NCBI GenBank assembly: GCA_017991595.1
Contig: JAGOQJ010000003.1
Location: forward strand, 186,001-250,000
Length of the DNA stretch: 64,000 nt
Direction of reading: 5' to 3'
From: Candidatus Didemnitutus sp.
GTDB lineage: Bacteria > Verrucomicrobiota > Verrucomicrobiia > Opitutales > Opitutaceae
The position numbers and the translations under genes were made by a program. The notes under the pieces are model-generated. The model saw only the letters and a program-made list of their open reading frames with translations. It ran no database searches and had not been told where the DNA came from. Below are positions 10,117 through 19,200 of the stretch, piece by piece (within the stretch, counting starts at the first letter, position 1; each line of letters begins with the position of its first letter).

Positions 10117-11439
10117 ATGAACCGTCTGCTCCGACTCGGCTGCGTGGGCTTGGTGGTGTTCGCGAGTTTGCTGGGCGCCGTCGCGCAGGCCGCGGATGTT
10201 GTCGCGCCGCAGGCGGAGCGTGCGCTTTGGGGCGGTCCGCTAGGGTTTCCCGCCGCGACGCTCGTAGCTGAGGGCGTGCAGGCGCAGGAGGACGGCGGCC
10301 GCCTAGGGCTGGAGGCCAGCGCGCCGGACCTGCACCGCGCGGTGAAATTTCTGCTGTCGGAAGGCGGCATGGACTTGGCGCGCTTTCGTCACGTCGAGGC
10401 CGAGCTGACGAATCGCGGGTCGCAGCCGGTGTTGTTCACCTTTTGGGCGATGTCCGGGCAAGGGTGGGGCGGCGTCTCCACGTTCCCGGGCGGCGATCCC
10501 GCCGGACGCGAGACGCTGGCGCCCGGTGAGACGCGGCGGTTCCGCATCGACTTGCACGCGCGTTACTCCGGCCCGGACGTGCTGACGCCGGCGATCGATG
10601 CTGCGGAGGTGCGCTGGCTGGAGCTGGTGTTCGAGCACGGCGCCAAGCCGCTGGCGGTCGAGGTCGGGGCGATCCGTGCGGTGGGCGAGGGGCTCCCGCG
10701 GCCCGCGGCGATGACGCGGCGTTACCGGGTGCCCGAGGTGGAACGCGGCGAGCCGGCGCCGGGCCGGCGCGTGGAGCGGGCCTTGCCGGGTTGGAGTGCG
10801 ACGCAGGTGCGGCACGTGCTGACCTTGCCGCGCGAGTGGCGGCCGGGCGGACGTTATCCGGTGATCGTCGAGTTCACGGGCAACCGTTTTTACCACAAAT
10901 TCTGCTACTCGACCGGCCGCACCGCGGATGGCAAACTCGCAGCGGGACTGGCTCGCGGGGAAAAATTCATCGTGTTGAACCTGCCGTTCGTGAGCGAGGA
11001 CGGGCAGCGCGAGCAGATCGACGGCTTCGGTGATGTGGCGCGCGGCGTAGATTACGCGCTGGCGGCGTTGGAGGAGGTCTGGACGCGCTTCGGTGGCGAC
11101 CGTCGCGCGGTGTTCTTCACGGGTTTCTCGCGCGGGGATTACGCGGCCAACCGTCTCGCGCTGCACGACGACCGCATCGCGGCGGTCTGGCGGGGTTTCC
11201 TGACCACGCGCAACCCCGGGGCCGCGTGGGACCCGAAAGCGGGCGACGGCTGGCGCAAGGTCGGGCTCGGCTGGAACGAGCGGGCGGCGCGGATGGGTGG
11301 GGCGGTCTGGTTTTACGAGCCGGCGCGCCTCGGGGCCGAGGTGCACGCCGATGTCGAGTTCCTCGAGGACCGTCCGAGCACGCTCGCGACGCGACGCTGG
11401 TTGGAAGTGCAGGCGGCCGCCGCGATGCTGGAGCGCTGA
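10117..11439 (+). CDS. Secreted serine esterase with N-terminal beta domain
   Basis: The protein has 440 residues with a signal peptide ending near AQA-A (~26). Residues ~30-195 are beta-rich and resemble the non-catalytic domain found at the front of agarase-like proteins. From ~225 an alpha/beta-hydrolase begins (RYPVIVEFTGNRFY) with the nucleophile elbow GFSRG, Ser338. This organisation fits feruloyl or acetyl-xylan esterases (polyhydroxybutyrate depolymerase-like). The acid and His of the triad are not certain by eye. It closes the six-gene run, 13 nt after the GH16 gene, and is the third esterase module there. Confidence 0.75.
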   Translation: MNRLLRLGCVGLVVFASLLGAVAQAADVVAPQAERALWGGPLGFPAATLVAEGVQAQEDGGRLGLEASAPDLHRAVKFLLSEGGMDLARFRHVEAELTNRGSQPVLFTFWAMSGQGWGGVSTFPGGDPAGRETLAPGETRRFRIDLHARYSGPDVLTPAIDAAEVRWLELVFEHGAKPLAVEVGAIRAVGEGLPRPAAMTRRYRVPEVERGEPAPGRRVERALPGWSATQVRHVLTLPREWRPGGRYPVIVEFTGNRFYHKFCYSTGRTADGKLAAGLARGEKFIVLNLPFVSEDGQREQIDGFGDVARGVDYALAALEEVWTRFGGDRRAVFFTGFSRGDYAANRLALHDDRIAAVWRGFLTTRNPGAAWDPKAGDGWRKVGLGWNERAARMGGAVWFYEPARLGAEVHADVEFLEDRPSTLATRRWLEVQAAAAMLER

Positions 11440-11470
11440 GCACGGACGGGGCGGATAGGCCGGGTGAGGC

Positions 11471-11485
11471 GGTCAACTGTCAACC
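11471..11485. promoter_or_regulatory. GGTCAAC motif upstream of first repeat-protein gene
   Basis: The 15 bases GGTCAACTGTCAACC lie 92 nt before the ATG of the first beta-strand repeat gene. The left half is the same as in the perfect inverted repeat before the second repeat gene and close to that between the GH3 and GH78 genes. Here the second half is degenerate. A shared regulator is an inference. Confidence 0.3.
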
Positions 11486-11497
11486 CGCGGGTCGTTT

Positions 11498-11515
11498 GTT
11501 GCCCGCGCGGGCAAC
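11498..11515. promoter_or_regulatory. Perfect 18-bp palindrome before the repeat-protein gene
   Basis: GTTGCCCGCGCGGGCAAC reads the same on both strands. It lies 62 nt before the start codon of the first repeat-protein gene and is followed by AAAAGAGA, not a T-run. It could be an operator for a dimeric regulator (LacI-type operators often have a C/G centre) or the stem of a weak terminator for the preceding operon. Confidence 0.4.
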
Positions 11516-11576
11516 GCTTAAAAGAGATCAGTTTCGCGTAGTGCGCACCGTTGCTCACCCCTCAACCCCATCCCCC

Positions 11577-13607
11577 ATGCAAAGTCCGTCCTTTCCGGTT
11601 CTCCGTCGCTTTGGCTCAGCGGGAGCCTTCCTGCTTGCAGCGTTGCTGACGCCCGCTCTCTTCGCTCAGCCGATCACGATCGTCCAGACCACTGCAGGCA
11701 CCTACAACTGGAGCACCTCCAACGGCACGCTCTGGTCCTCGGGTTCGCCCAACGGCGCCGGCGTCCTCGTCGAGCGCAACGTCACGGGCAGCAGCATCAG
11801 CATCAATCAGGATGTCGCCGGCGGCGTCACGATCGGAGGCCTCTCCCTGCTCGGCAGCAGTGCCAACTCGCTGACGATCCTGATGAACAACTCGGTGAGC
11901 AATCCGAGCGTCATCTTCAACAACAACGGCAACGGTGCGGCCATCGTCATCAACTCGACCAGCGCTGGCGCGCGCATGCAGTTCAGCAATTCCACCAGCG
12001 GCACGCTCACGCTCGCGGACGACCTGACACTGACCAACATTTCCTACGGCAGCACGGGCAGCGGTTCGTCCGCCGGCGCGATCAACCTGTTGGTGCCGAT
12101 CAGCGGCAACGGCAATCTGACCATTCACAATGCGATCAACACCTTGGACAAGGGTGCGGTCGTGCTCGGCGCCACCAACACCTTCACCGGCAACGTCACC
12201 ATCGCGTCCGGCATCACGCAATTCACCCGCTCCAACAGCTTCGGTGTGAATTCTAATCCCGTTACGCTCGGCACCACGGCGGGCGGCGATGCCAGCCTCA
12301 TCTTCAATGCGACCACGGGCGCGAACGTCTACAACAACATCACTGTCGCCTCGGGCAGCGGCGGCACGCTCCTGCTCGGCGGCACCATCAACGGCAACGC
12401 CACCACCGCACCCTCGACCCCTGTATTCCACGGCAAGCTCACGCTCAACGGCGATGTCACCCTTGTGAGCAAGAACATCGGTGCTGCCACCGTCCTGCCC
12501 CAGATCACCACTTTCAACGGCGAAGTCTCCGGCAGTGGCAATCTCACGGTCACGGGTTCGAGCTCCAGCGCGGCGGAAGTGTCGGTGCAATTGCGCGGCG
12601 CCAACACCTTCGACGGCATCACCCGCATCGAGTCCGGCGTGTTGCGCATCGGTGCCGCCTCCGGCACGAACTCGCTCGCGCTGCAGAGCAGCACGGTCGA
12701 TCTGCGCAGCGGCGACACCGGTTCGCTCCAATTCGGTTACACCACGACCTCTGGCAACGTCACCACGGCCCAGACCATCACGTCCGCGACCTTCGGTGGC
12801 CTCACCGGCTCCCGCAACCTCGCCCTGCAGAACATCGACACCTCGCCCGGCGCCGTGGCGCTGAAGGTGGGCAAGGCCGGCGGCAATACCACCTACGACG
12901 GCGTGTTGAGCGGCGCGGGTTCGCTTGAGATCGTCAACGGCGGCGTGCTCAAGCTTACGACTGCGCAGCAATACACGGGCACCACGACGGTGACGAATGG
13001 CACGCTCATCCTCAACGGCTCCACGCACGCCTCGAGCGCGCTGAGCGTGGATGCGGACGGCGTTTTGGCCGGCTCCGGCACCATCAACGGTGCGGCGACG
13101 ATCAGCGGCACGCACAGCCCCGGCAACTCGCCCGGCATCCAGACCTTCGCCAGCGACCTGACCTACAACACCGGCGCGACGGTCAACTGGGAGCTCGCGG
13201 CCAACACCGCGACGCAAGGTGATCCGACGGCGCTCTTCGACCAAGTGGTCGTCAACGGCACGTTGAACTTCGCCGGCGCGACGTCCCTGAACCTGTCCTT
13301 CAACGGTGCCGGTTCGACGGTCGATTGGAGCGATGCGTTCTGGAACAGCGAGCGGAGCTGGAAGATCTACGACAACGCCTCGCTGTCGAACTTCGGCAAC
13401 CTGTCGCTCACCTCGTCCAACTGGGCGGACGGAGTCGGCGGTCTGTTCGACACGCTGCGTCCCGGTGGCTCCTTCTCCCTGTCGGACGTGGAAGGCGATG
13501 TTTACCTGAACTACACCAACGTGCCCGAGCCTTCGACCTATGCGGCGATCTTCGGCGCGCTTGCTCTTGGTCTCGTCTGGCTGCGCCGCCGTCAGGCCCG
13601 CGGCTGA
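11577..13607 (+). CDS. Autotransporter-associated beta-strand repeat protein with PEP-CTERM tail
   Basis: The protein has 676 residues with a signal peptide (~1-30, ending near LFAQ). The body is a Gly/Ser/Thr/Asn-rich beta-helix with repeats of the type GVLRIG...TYDGVLSGAGSLEIV..GVLKLT, the autotransporter-associated beta-strand repeat. The C-terminus is a sorting signal: VPEPSTYAAI, a hydrophobic helix, then RRR. Exosortases cleave such tails, so the protein is probably exported and handed to the cell surface or matrix. The ATG at 11577 begins the signal peptide. The first ~450 residues closely match the next gene, but the C-terminal parts are unrelated. No enzymatic motif is visible. Confidence 0.88.
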   Translation: MQSPSFPVLRRFGSAGAFLLAALLTPALFAQPITIVQTTAGTYNWSTSNGTLWSSGSPNGAGVLVERNVTGSSISINQDVAGGVTIGGLSLLGSSANSLTILMNNSVSNPSVIFNNNGNGAAIVINSTSAGARMQFSNSTSGTLTLADDLTLTNISYGSTGSGSSAGAINLLVPISGNGNLTIHNAINTLDKGAVVLGATNTFTGNVTIASGITQFTRSNSFGVNSNPVTLGTTAGGDASLIFNATTGANVYNNITVASGSGGTLLLGGTINGNATTAPSTPVFHGKLTLNGDVTLVSKNIGAATVLPQITTFNGEVSGSGNLTVTGSSSSAAEVSVQLRGANTFDGITRIESGVLRIGAASGTNSLALQSSTVDLRSGDTGSLQFGYTTTSGNVTTAQTITSATFGGLTGSRNLALQNIDTSPGAVALKVGKAGGNTTYDGVLSGAGSLEIVNGGVLKLTTAQQYTGTTTVTNGTLILNGSTHASSALSVDADGVLAGSGTINGAATISGTHSPGNSPGIQTFASDLTYNTGATVNWELAANTATQGDPTALFDQVVVNGTLNFAGATSLNLSFNGAGSTVDWSDAFWNSERSWKIYDNASLSNFGNLSLTSSNWADGVGGLFDTLRPGGSFSLSDVEGDVYLNYTNVPEPSTYAAIFGALALGLVWLRRRQARG

Positions 13608-13639
13608 GCCCGCCGCATTCATTTTGGGGTAAGAATAGA

Positions 13640-13666
13640 GCGCCGGCCGGGGGGCCGGCGCTTTTT
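13640..13666 (+). terminator. Rho-independent terminator after the PEP-CTERM gene
   Basis: A perfect 9-bp stem (GCGCCGGCC / GGCCGGCGC) with a GGGG loop is followed by TTTTTC, 32 nt after the stop codon. It separates the two repeat-protein genes into different transcripts. Confidence 0.88.
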
Positions 13667-13716
13667 CGTGCCCGGGAGCGATGTCCGGCTCTGGGCCGCG
13701 GCGGACCTCCATCGCC

Positions 13717-13731
13717 GGTCAACGTTTGACC
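13717..13731. promoter_or_regulatory. Inverted repeat GGTCAA-N3-TTGACC before second repeat gene
   Basis: Perfect 6-bp arms flank CGT, 103 nt before the ATG of the second repeat protein and just after the terminator. The core TCAAC..TTGA recurs in the GH3/GH78 divergent region. It is a candidate operator; the regulator is unknown. Confidence 0.45.
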
Positions 13732-13834
13732 CAAGCCCGGTTCGCCGCCGCCGCCGCCATGGCCTATGCGTAGGGCTGTCATCCGGTCGCTGCCGGCGTC
13801 AATTTCGGTGCGGAGCGACCGCCCCCCCAACCCC

Positions 13835-16021
13835 ATGAAACGCGTCTCTTCCGCTTCCTTTCGCCGTGCGCTCCGCGCCGGCGGTGCCGTCCTTGCTGCG
13901 GGCGCCCTGGCCGCCGCCCTTTCCGCCCAACCCATCACGATCGTTCAAAGCGTTGCCGGCACCTACAATTGGAGCACCTCCGACGGCACGCTCTGGTCCT
14001 CCGGCTCGCCGAACGGGGCCGGCGTCCTCGTCGAGCGCAACGTCACGGGCAGCAGCATCAGCATCAACCAGGATGTCGCCGGTGGCGTCACCATCGGAGG
14101 CCTGTCTCTACTCGGCAGCAGCGCCAACTCCCTGACGATCCTGATGAACAACGCGGTGAGCAACCCGAGCGTCACCTTCAACAACAACGGTAACGGTGCC
14201 GTCATCGCCATCAATTCCACCAGCGCTGGCGCGCGCATTCAGTTCAGCAATTCCACCAGCGGCACGCTCACGCTCGCCGACGACCTGACGCTGCGCAACG
14301 TCTCCTACGGCAGCACCGGCAACGGCACGTCCGCCGGCGCGATCAACCTTTTGGTGCCGATCAGCGGCAACGGCAATCTCACGGTCCACAATGCAATCAA
14401 CGCCCTCGACAAGGGCGCGGTCGTGCTCAGCGCCACCAGCACCTTCGTGGGTAATGTCACCATCGCCTCCGGCATCACGCAATTCACCCGCTCCAACAGC
14501 TTCGGCGCCAGCGCCAATCCCGTCACGCTTGGCATCGCGGAAGGTGGCGATGCCAGCCTCATCTTCAACGCGACCACCGGAGCGAACGTCTACAACAACA
14601 TCACCGTCGCCGCGGGTAGCGGCGGCACGCTCCAGCTTGGCGGCATCATCAACGGCAACGCGACCACCGCGCCCTCGGTGCCTGTTTTCCACGGTAAGCT
14701 CACCCTCAACAGCGATGTCACCCTCGTGAGCAAAAACATCAGCGCCACCACGGTGCAGCCTCAGATCACCACGGTCAAAGGTGTCATCAGCGGCAGCGGT
14801 AACATCAAGGTCACCGGTTCCAGTGCCAGCGCCGCCTCCATCAGCGTGCAGATGCTGGGTGCCAACACCTTCGACGGCATCACCCGCATCGAATCCGGCG
14901 TATTGCGGGTCGGCGCCTCCGCCGGCACCGAGTCGCTTGCCCTCCAGAACAGCACGGTTGATCTCAACGCCGCGGATGCGGGCCAGCTCCAGTTCGGCTA
15001 CACCACGACATCTGCGAACGTCACCACGCCGCAGTCCATCACCAGCGCCACCTTCGGCGGGCTCACCGGTTCGCGTGGCCTGACGCTGCAGAACATCGAC
15101 GCCGCTCCCGCCGCCGTCGCGCTCAAGGTCGGCCACAGCGGCCTCGACACGCAATACGACGGCGTGCTCGCCGGCCCCGGCTCGCTTGAGAAAGTCGGTG
15201 CCGGCCAGCTGAAGCTCACCGCCGCCCAGGAATACACCGGTGCGACCACCGTGTCCGAAGGCATCCTGCTGCTGGATGCGTCCAGCAGCCTGCACGCCCA
15301 GAGTGCGGTGACCGTCGGCGCCAACGGCACGCTCACCGGCTCCGGCCGCATCGCCGGCAACCTCGCGCTCGAGGCCGGCGGTCGCATCGCCGCCACGCTG
15401 CCGGCCGATCCCGTCGCGCATGCGCCGCTGCGGGTCGACGGCTCCGTCACTTTCGCCGAGGGCGCTGCCCTCGCGCTCGCCGGCGACGAGGTTGCGGTCG
15501 GCCTGACTTGGACACTCGTTCGCGCGGGCTCGTTCGCCGGATCGCTTCCTCAGCTGGCGTTGCCCGCCGGCTGGCACGGTTCGCTCGCCGTCGTGGGCGA
15601 TGAGCTGCGCTTCACGCGACAGAATCAGGTCGCCAGCGCCACCGCGGCGTGGCGCGAACTGCATTTCGGCTCCGCCACCATCGACGCCTCCAGCGCCGCC
15701 AACGCCGATCCGGAGGGCGACGGCTGGACGAATCTCGTCGAATTCGCGCTCGGACTCGATCCGCTGGAGCCCGACGGCTCCGCGGCCGTCGCCTTGGCGA
15801 CCGAGACCGACCGCCTCACGCTCACTTTCGCGCGCCACGCCGATCCTGCGCTCACTTATGCCGTCGAGGCTGCCAACACACCGGCTGGTCCGTGGACCGT
15901 GATCTGGAGCAGCACGGGCGAGCAGAACATCGCTGGTCCGGTCACCGTTACCGACCCGGTGTCGCTCAGCGCGGGCCCCGCGCGCTTCCTGCGCGTCAGC
16001 ATCTCGACCGCCGCTTGGTAA
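13835..16021 (+). CDS. Autotransporter-associated beta-strand repeat protein, no PEP-CTERM
   Basis: The protein has 728 residues with a signal peptide (~1-32). Residues ~33-480 are nearly the same as in the preceding gene, including long stretches of near-identical nucleotide sequence, so the pair is a tandem duplication. The tail differs: instead of the sorting signal it has a beta domain and the DPEGDGWTNLVEFALGLDP motif common in secreted verrucomicrobial proteins, then a final beta-sandwich. It is probably a surface or secreted adhesin-like or matrix protein; no catalytic residues are seen. The start is the ATG that opens the signal peptide. Confidence 0.85.
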   Translation: MKRVSSASFRRALRAGGAVLAAGALAAALSAQPITIVQSVAGTYNWSTSDGTLWSSGSPNGAGVLVERNVTGSSISINQDVAGGVTIGGLSLLGSSANSLTILMNNAVSNPSVTFNNNGNGAVIAINSTSAGARIQFSNSTSGTLTLADDLTLRNVSYGSTGNGTSAGAINLLVPISGNGNLTVHNAINALDKGAVVLSATSTFVGNVTIASGITQFTRSNSFGASANPVTLGIAEGGDASLIFNATTGANVYNNITVAAGSGGTLQLGGIINGNATTAPSVPVFHGKLTLNSDVTLVSKNISATTVQPQITTVKGVISGSGNIKVTGSSASAASISVQMLGANTFDGITRIESGVLRVGASAGTESLALQNSTVDLNAADAGQLQFGYTTTSANVTTPQSITSATFGGLTGSRGLTLQNIDAAPAAVALKVGHSGLDTQYDGVLAGPGSLEKVGAGQLKLTAAQEYTGATTVSEGILLLDASSSLHAQSAVTVGANGTLTGSGRIAGNLALEAGGRIAATLPADPVAHAPLRVDGSVTFAEGAALALAGDEVAVGLTWTLVRAGSFAGSLPQLALPAGWHGSLAVVGDELRFTRQNQVASATAAWRELHFGSATIDASSAANADPEGDGWTNLVEFALGLDPLEPDGSAAVALATETDRLTLTFARHADPALTYAVEAANTPAGPWTVIWSSTGEQNIAGPVTVTDPVSLSAGPARFLRVSISTAAW

Positions 16022-16256
16022 ACGCCACGGCGGCTGCGTCGACGGTTCCATTTTTTTTCACCCGGACAAGGATTCAACCCCGTGCAGTTCATCCGGCTTT
16101 AGCTGAAATTCAGAGCAGGCTCACTTGGCGCGCTTCGCAAGAGAGGAGGGAGCGCCCGCGGCGGCTTGGTCTGGATCGGATGAGCGGGACGCGGGTTGCG
16201 ATCCTGTGGACGTTGTCGTCGGCGGACGGCAGTGTCGTCGGGTGCCGTTTCCCTTT

Positions 16257-19200
16257 ATGCGCTCCCTGTTCACCTTCGCCGCCTTGGCGGGCACGACTGT
16301 CGCGTTCGCTGCGGCGGATGAGTTCCATCGCTACACGAATTACGATCCCGATCTCGCGGCCCACACGCCGCGCGAGGCCGACTTTGTTTCGCCGAGCGGC
16401 TTCGCGCGTCCGCAGGCTTGGTGGCACTGGATCGGGGGTAATGTTTCCCGCGCCGGCATTGAGGCCGATCTGCGCGAGATGGCGGACAAGGGCTACGGCT
16501 TCGCCCGCATCTTTCACCTCAACAGCAAGGTCCCCGGACCGCTGAAGTTCAACTCGCCGGAGTGGTTCGACACTTTCCGCTTCACCGCCGAGACGGCGAA
16601 GCGCTACGGCATCGGGCTCGGCATCCACGCCTGCGAAGGCTGGTCCGAAGCGGGTGGCCCTTGGATCACGCCCGAGCTCTCGATGAAGGAGCTCACCTAC
16701 AAGCTCGTGCGCGTCACCGGCAACGGCACCGCGCAGGTCATCCCGTTGCCGGAGCTCGAGCGGAAGCGCGATTTCGTGCGCGACATCGCCGTGCTCGCCT
16801 GGCCGGCGAAGCGTCCCGCCGACCTCGCCATGCATCGCGATGTGCTGGCGAAGGTCGGACCGGCCAACGCCGACACCAAGCCGAGCCACGGCAACACCGG
16901 CGTGCTCTTTGACGGCCGCCGCGAGAAGACGATCGCCTACGCACACGACAAGACGCGCCCCGACCAGTTCTGCGGCGTGACACTCGAGTTCAAGGAGCCC
17001 TTCGAGGCCGCCGGCGTGTTCACCGAGGTGCAGTGGATGTATGAATTGCCGAAGAACATCTTTCTCGAGGCTTCCGACGACGGCGTGACCTTCACGCGCG
17101 TGTGCGAGCTGCAGTTCCGGCAGGCGGACACGTCCGCCGAGTTTCCGGCGCGTCGCGCGCGGTTCTGGCGCCTCGTCCGCTACCAGAGCCCCGATCCCAC
17201 CGAGCGCGTGCGACGCGGGGTTGTGAAGGAGCATGTGCTGACCCTCGCCGAACTCGAGCTGCTCGCGCCCGGTGAGTTCTCCCGCGCAGCCTCGCCGATC
17301 GACAATTTTGCCGCCAAGGCCGGCGTGCTCGCCACGAGCGGTGCCATCGAGGAGACCGCGCGCCCGTTTCCGGCTCCGCTCACGCTGCGGCGCGACGAGA
17401 TCCGCGATCTCACCGCCCAAGCCGAAGGCGGCGTGCTGCGCTGGACCGCGCCCGCGGGCGAATGGGTCGTCATGCGCGCCGGCTACACCACCACGGGCAA
17501 GACGAACCATCCCGCCACGCCCGAAGGCCTCGGCTTGGAAGTCGACAAGTTCGACCCGGCGGCACTCGACCATCACTTCGCGGCTTACCCGCAGCGCATG
17601 ATCGATGCGGCCGGTCCGCTCGCAGGCGACACCTTCTCGATCATCGCCACCGATTCGTGGGAGGCCGGGCACCAGAATTGGACCGAGCGTCTGCCGGAGC
17701 TTTTCCGCGCGCGCAACGGCTACGACTTGCTCGCGTGGCTGCCGGTTTACGCGGGCGAGTGCATCGAGGATGTCGCGACGACCGAGAATTTCCTCCGCGA
17801 CCTGCGCCGCACCTTCTCGGAGCTCGTGATGGAGAATTTCTACGGCCGGCTCGGCGAACTCGTCCGCGCCCGCGGGTTGCGCTACGAGACCGAGCCCGCG
17901 AGCGGCATCTTCATGCGCAGCCCGATGAACTCGTTCCGCGAGGCCGATATTCCCATGAGCGAGGTCTGGCAGGATGCGCGCGAGTCCGGCGTCGTGCCCG
18001 GCGTGCGCCACTCGGCCGCGCGCGAAGTCGCGAGCACCGCGCACTTCTACGGCAAGCAGTTCACCACCTGCGAGGCGCTCACCTCGCGCAAGGGCAACTG
18101 GGCCGAGACGCCGTGGACAATGAAAGGCACCGCCGACACCGTGCTGCTCGCGGGTTTCAATGGCACGGTCTTCCACTCCTACACGCACCAAGCCGACGAA
18201 CGCGCACCCGGTTGGCAGATGGATCCGTGGGGCGTCTCGCTCAACCGCAAGCTCCCGTGGTGGCGCTTCGCCCGCCCGTGGTTCGACACGATCGCGCGCA
18301 ACCAATACCTGCTGCAGCAGGGCAAATACGCCGCGCGCATCCTCTCGCTCTACTCGGACGAGATTCCCACCACCGGCGTCTCGCTCGAGATCACCGGCAA
18401 CTTCGCCTACGACATCATTGAGGGCGATGGCGTGCGCCGCTTCCTCAAGGTGGTGGACGGGCGTCTCGTGAGCCCCGGACGCATGGCGTATGAACTGCTA
18501 GTCGTCTCTCCCAAGACCACGCTTCAACTTGCCACGCTCGAACGGCTGCGCGATCTCGTGGCGGGCGGTGCGACCGTCTCCGCGCTCGCGAAGCCTTCCG
18601 CCCCGCCTTCGCTGCGCGGCGGTGCCGAAGCGGCGGCGCGGTGGCGCGCGCTCGTCGAGGAACTTTACGGCGACGGACGTAAGGCGGCGCGCCAGTTGGG
18701 GCGCGGCACGTTTTATGTCGGTTACACGGCGAACGAGGCCGCGGCGGCGCGTGGCATCCGCGAGAACTTCCGCTGCGTGCTCGCTGGGGCGCCCTCCACC
18801 GATCTCGGCTGGACGCACCGTGAGCATGCCGACGGCACCGAGTGGTTCTGGGTCATCAACCGCCTCCCCGATGCGCCGCGCACGGGCCTGCTGTCGTTCC
18901 GCGTGACGGGCAAGGACGTCGCACTCTGGCACCCGGAGACGGGCCGGATCGAGCGTGCGCCGGCATATTTCGAGCGCGATGGCTACACGCACGTGCCGCT
19001 CACGCTCGAGCGCATGGAGGGCGTGTTCTTCGTCTTCCGCGGCGTGCCGGCCCCGCGCGCCGTCGTGCGCGCCGAGTGGGAGGGCCGGGAACTCTTCTCC
19101 GCGGGCGGGCCGGCGGAGCGGACGGACCACACGCAGGTGGCGGACACTTTCTCCTTCGCCGTCACCGTCGCTCCGACCATCGACCGCAAGCTCACCGCGG

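Noticed and set aside
11616-13712. 698-codon minus-strand frame opposite the first repeat protein
   Set aside because: Repetitive Arg/Gly/Val-rich translation mirrors the beta-strand repeats on the plus strand; no family motif.
16022-16256. Terminator or small gene before the GH106 gene
   Set aside because: There is a run of T at about 16050 but no convincing stem before it, and no short frame with coding character.
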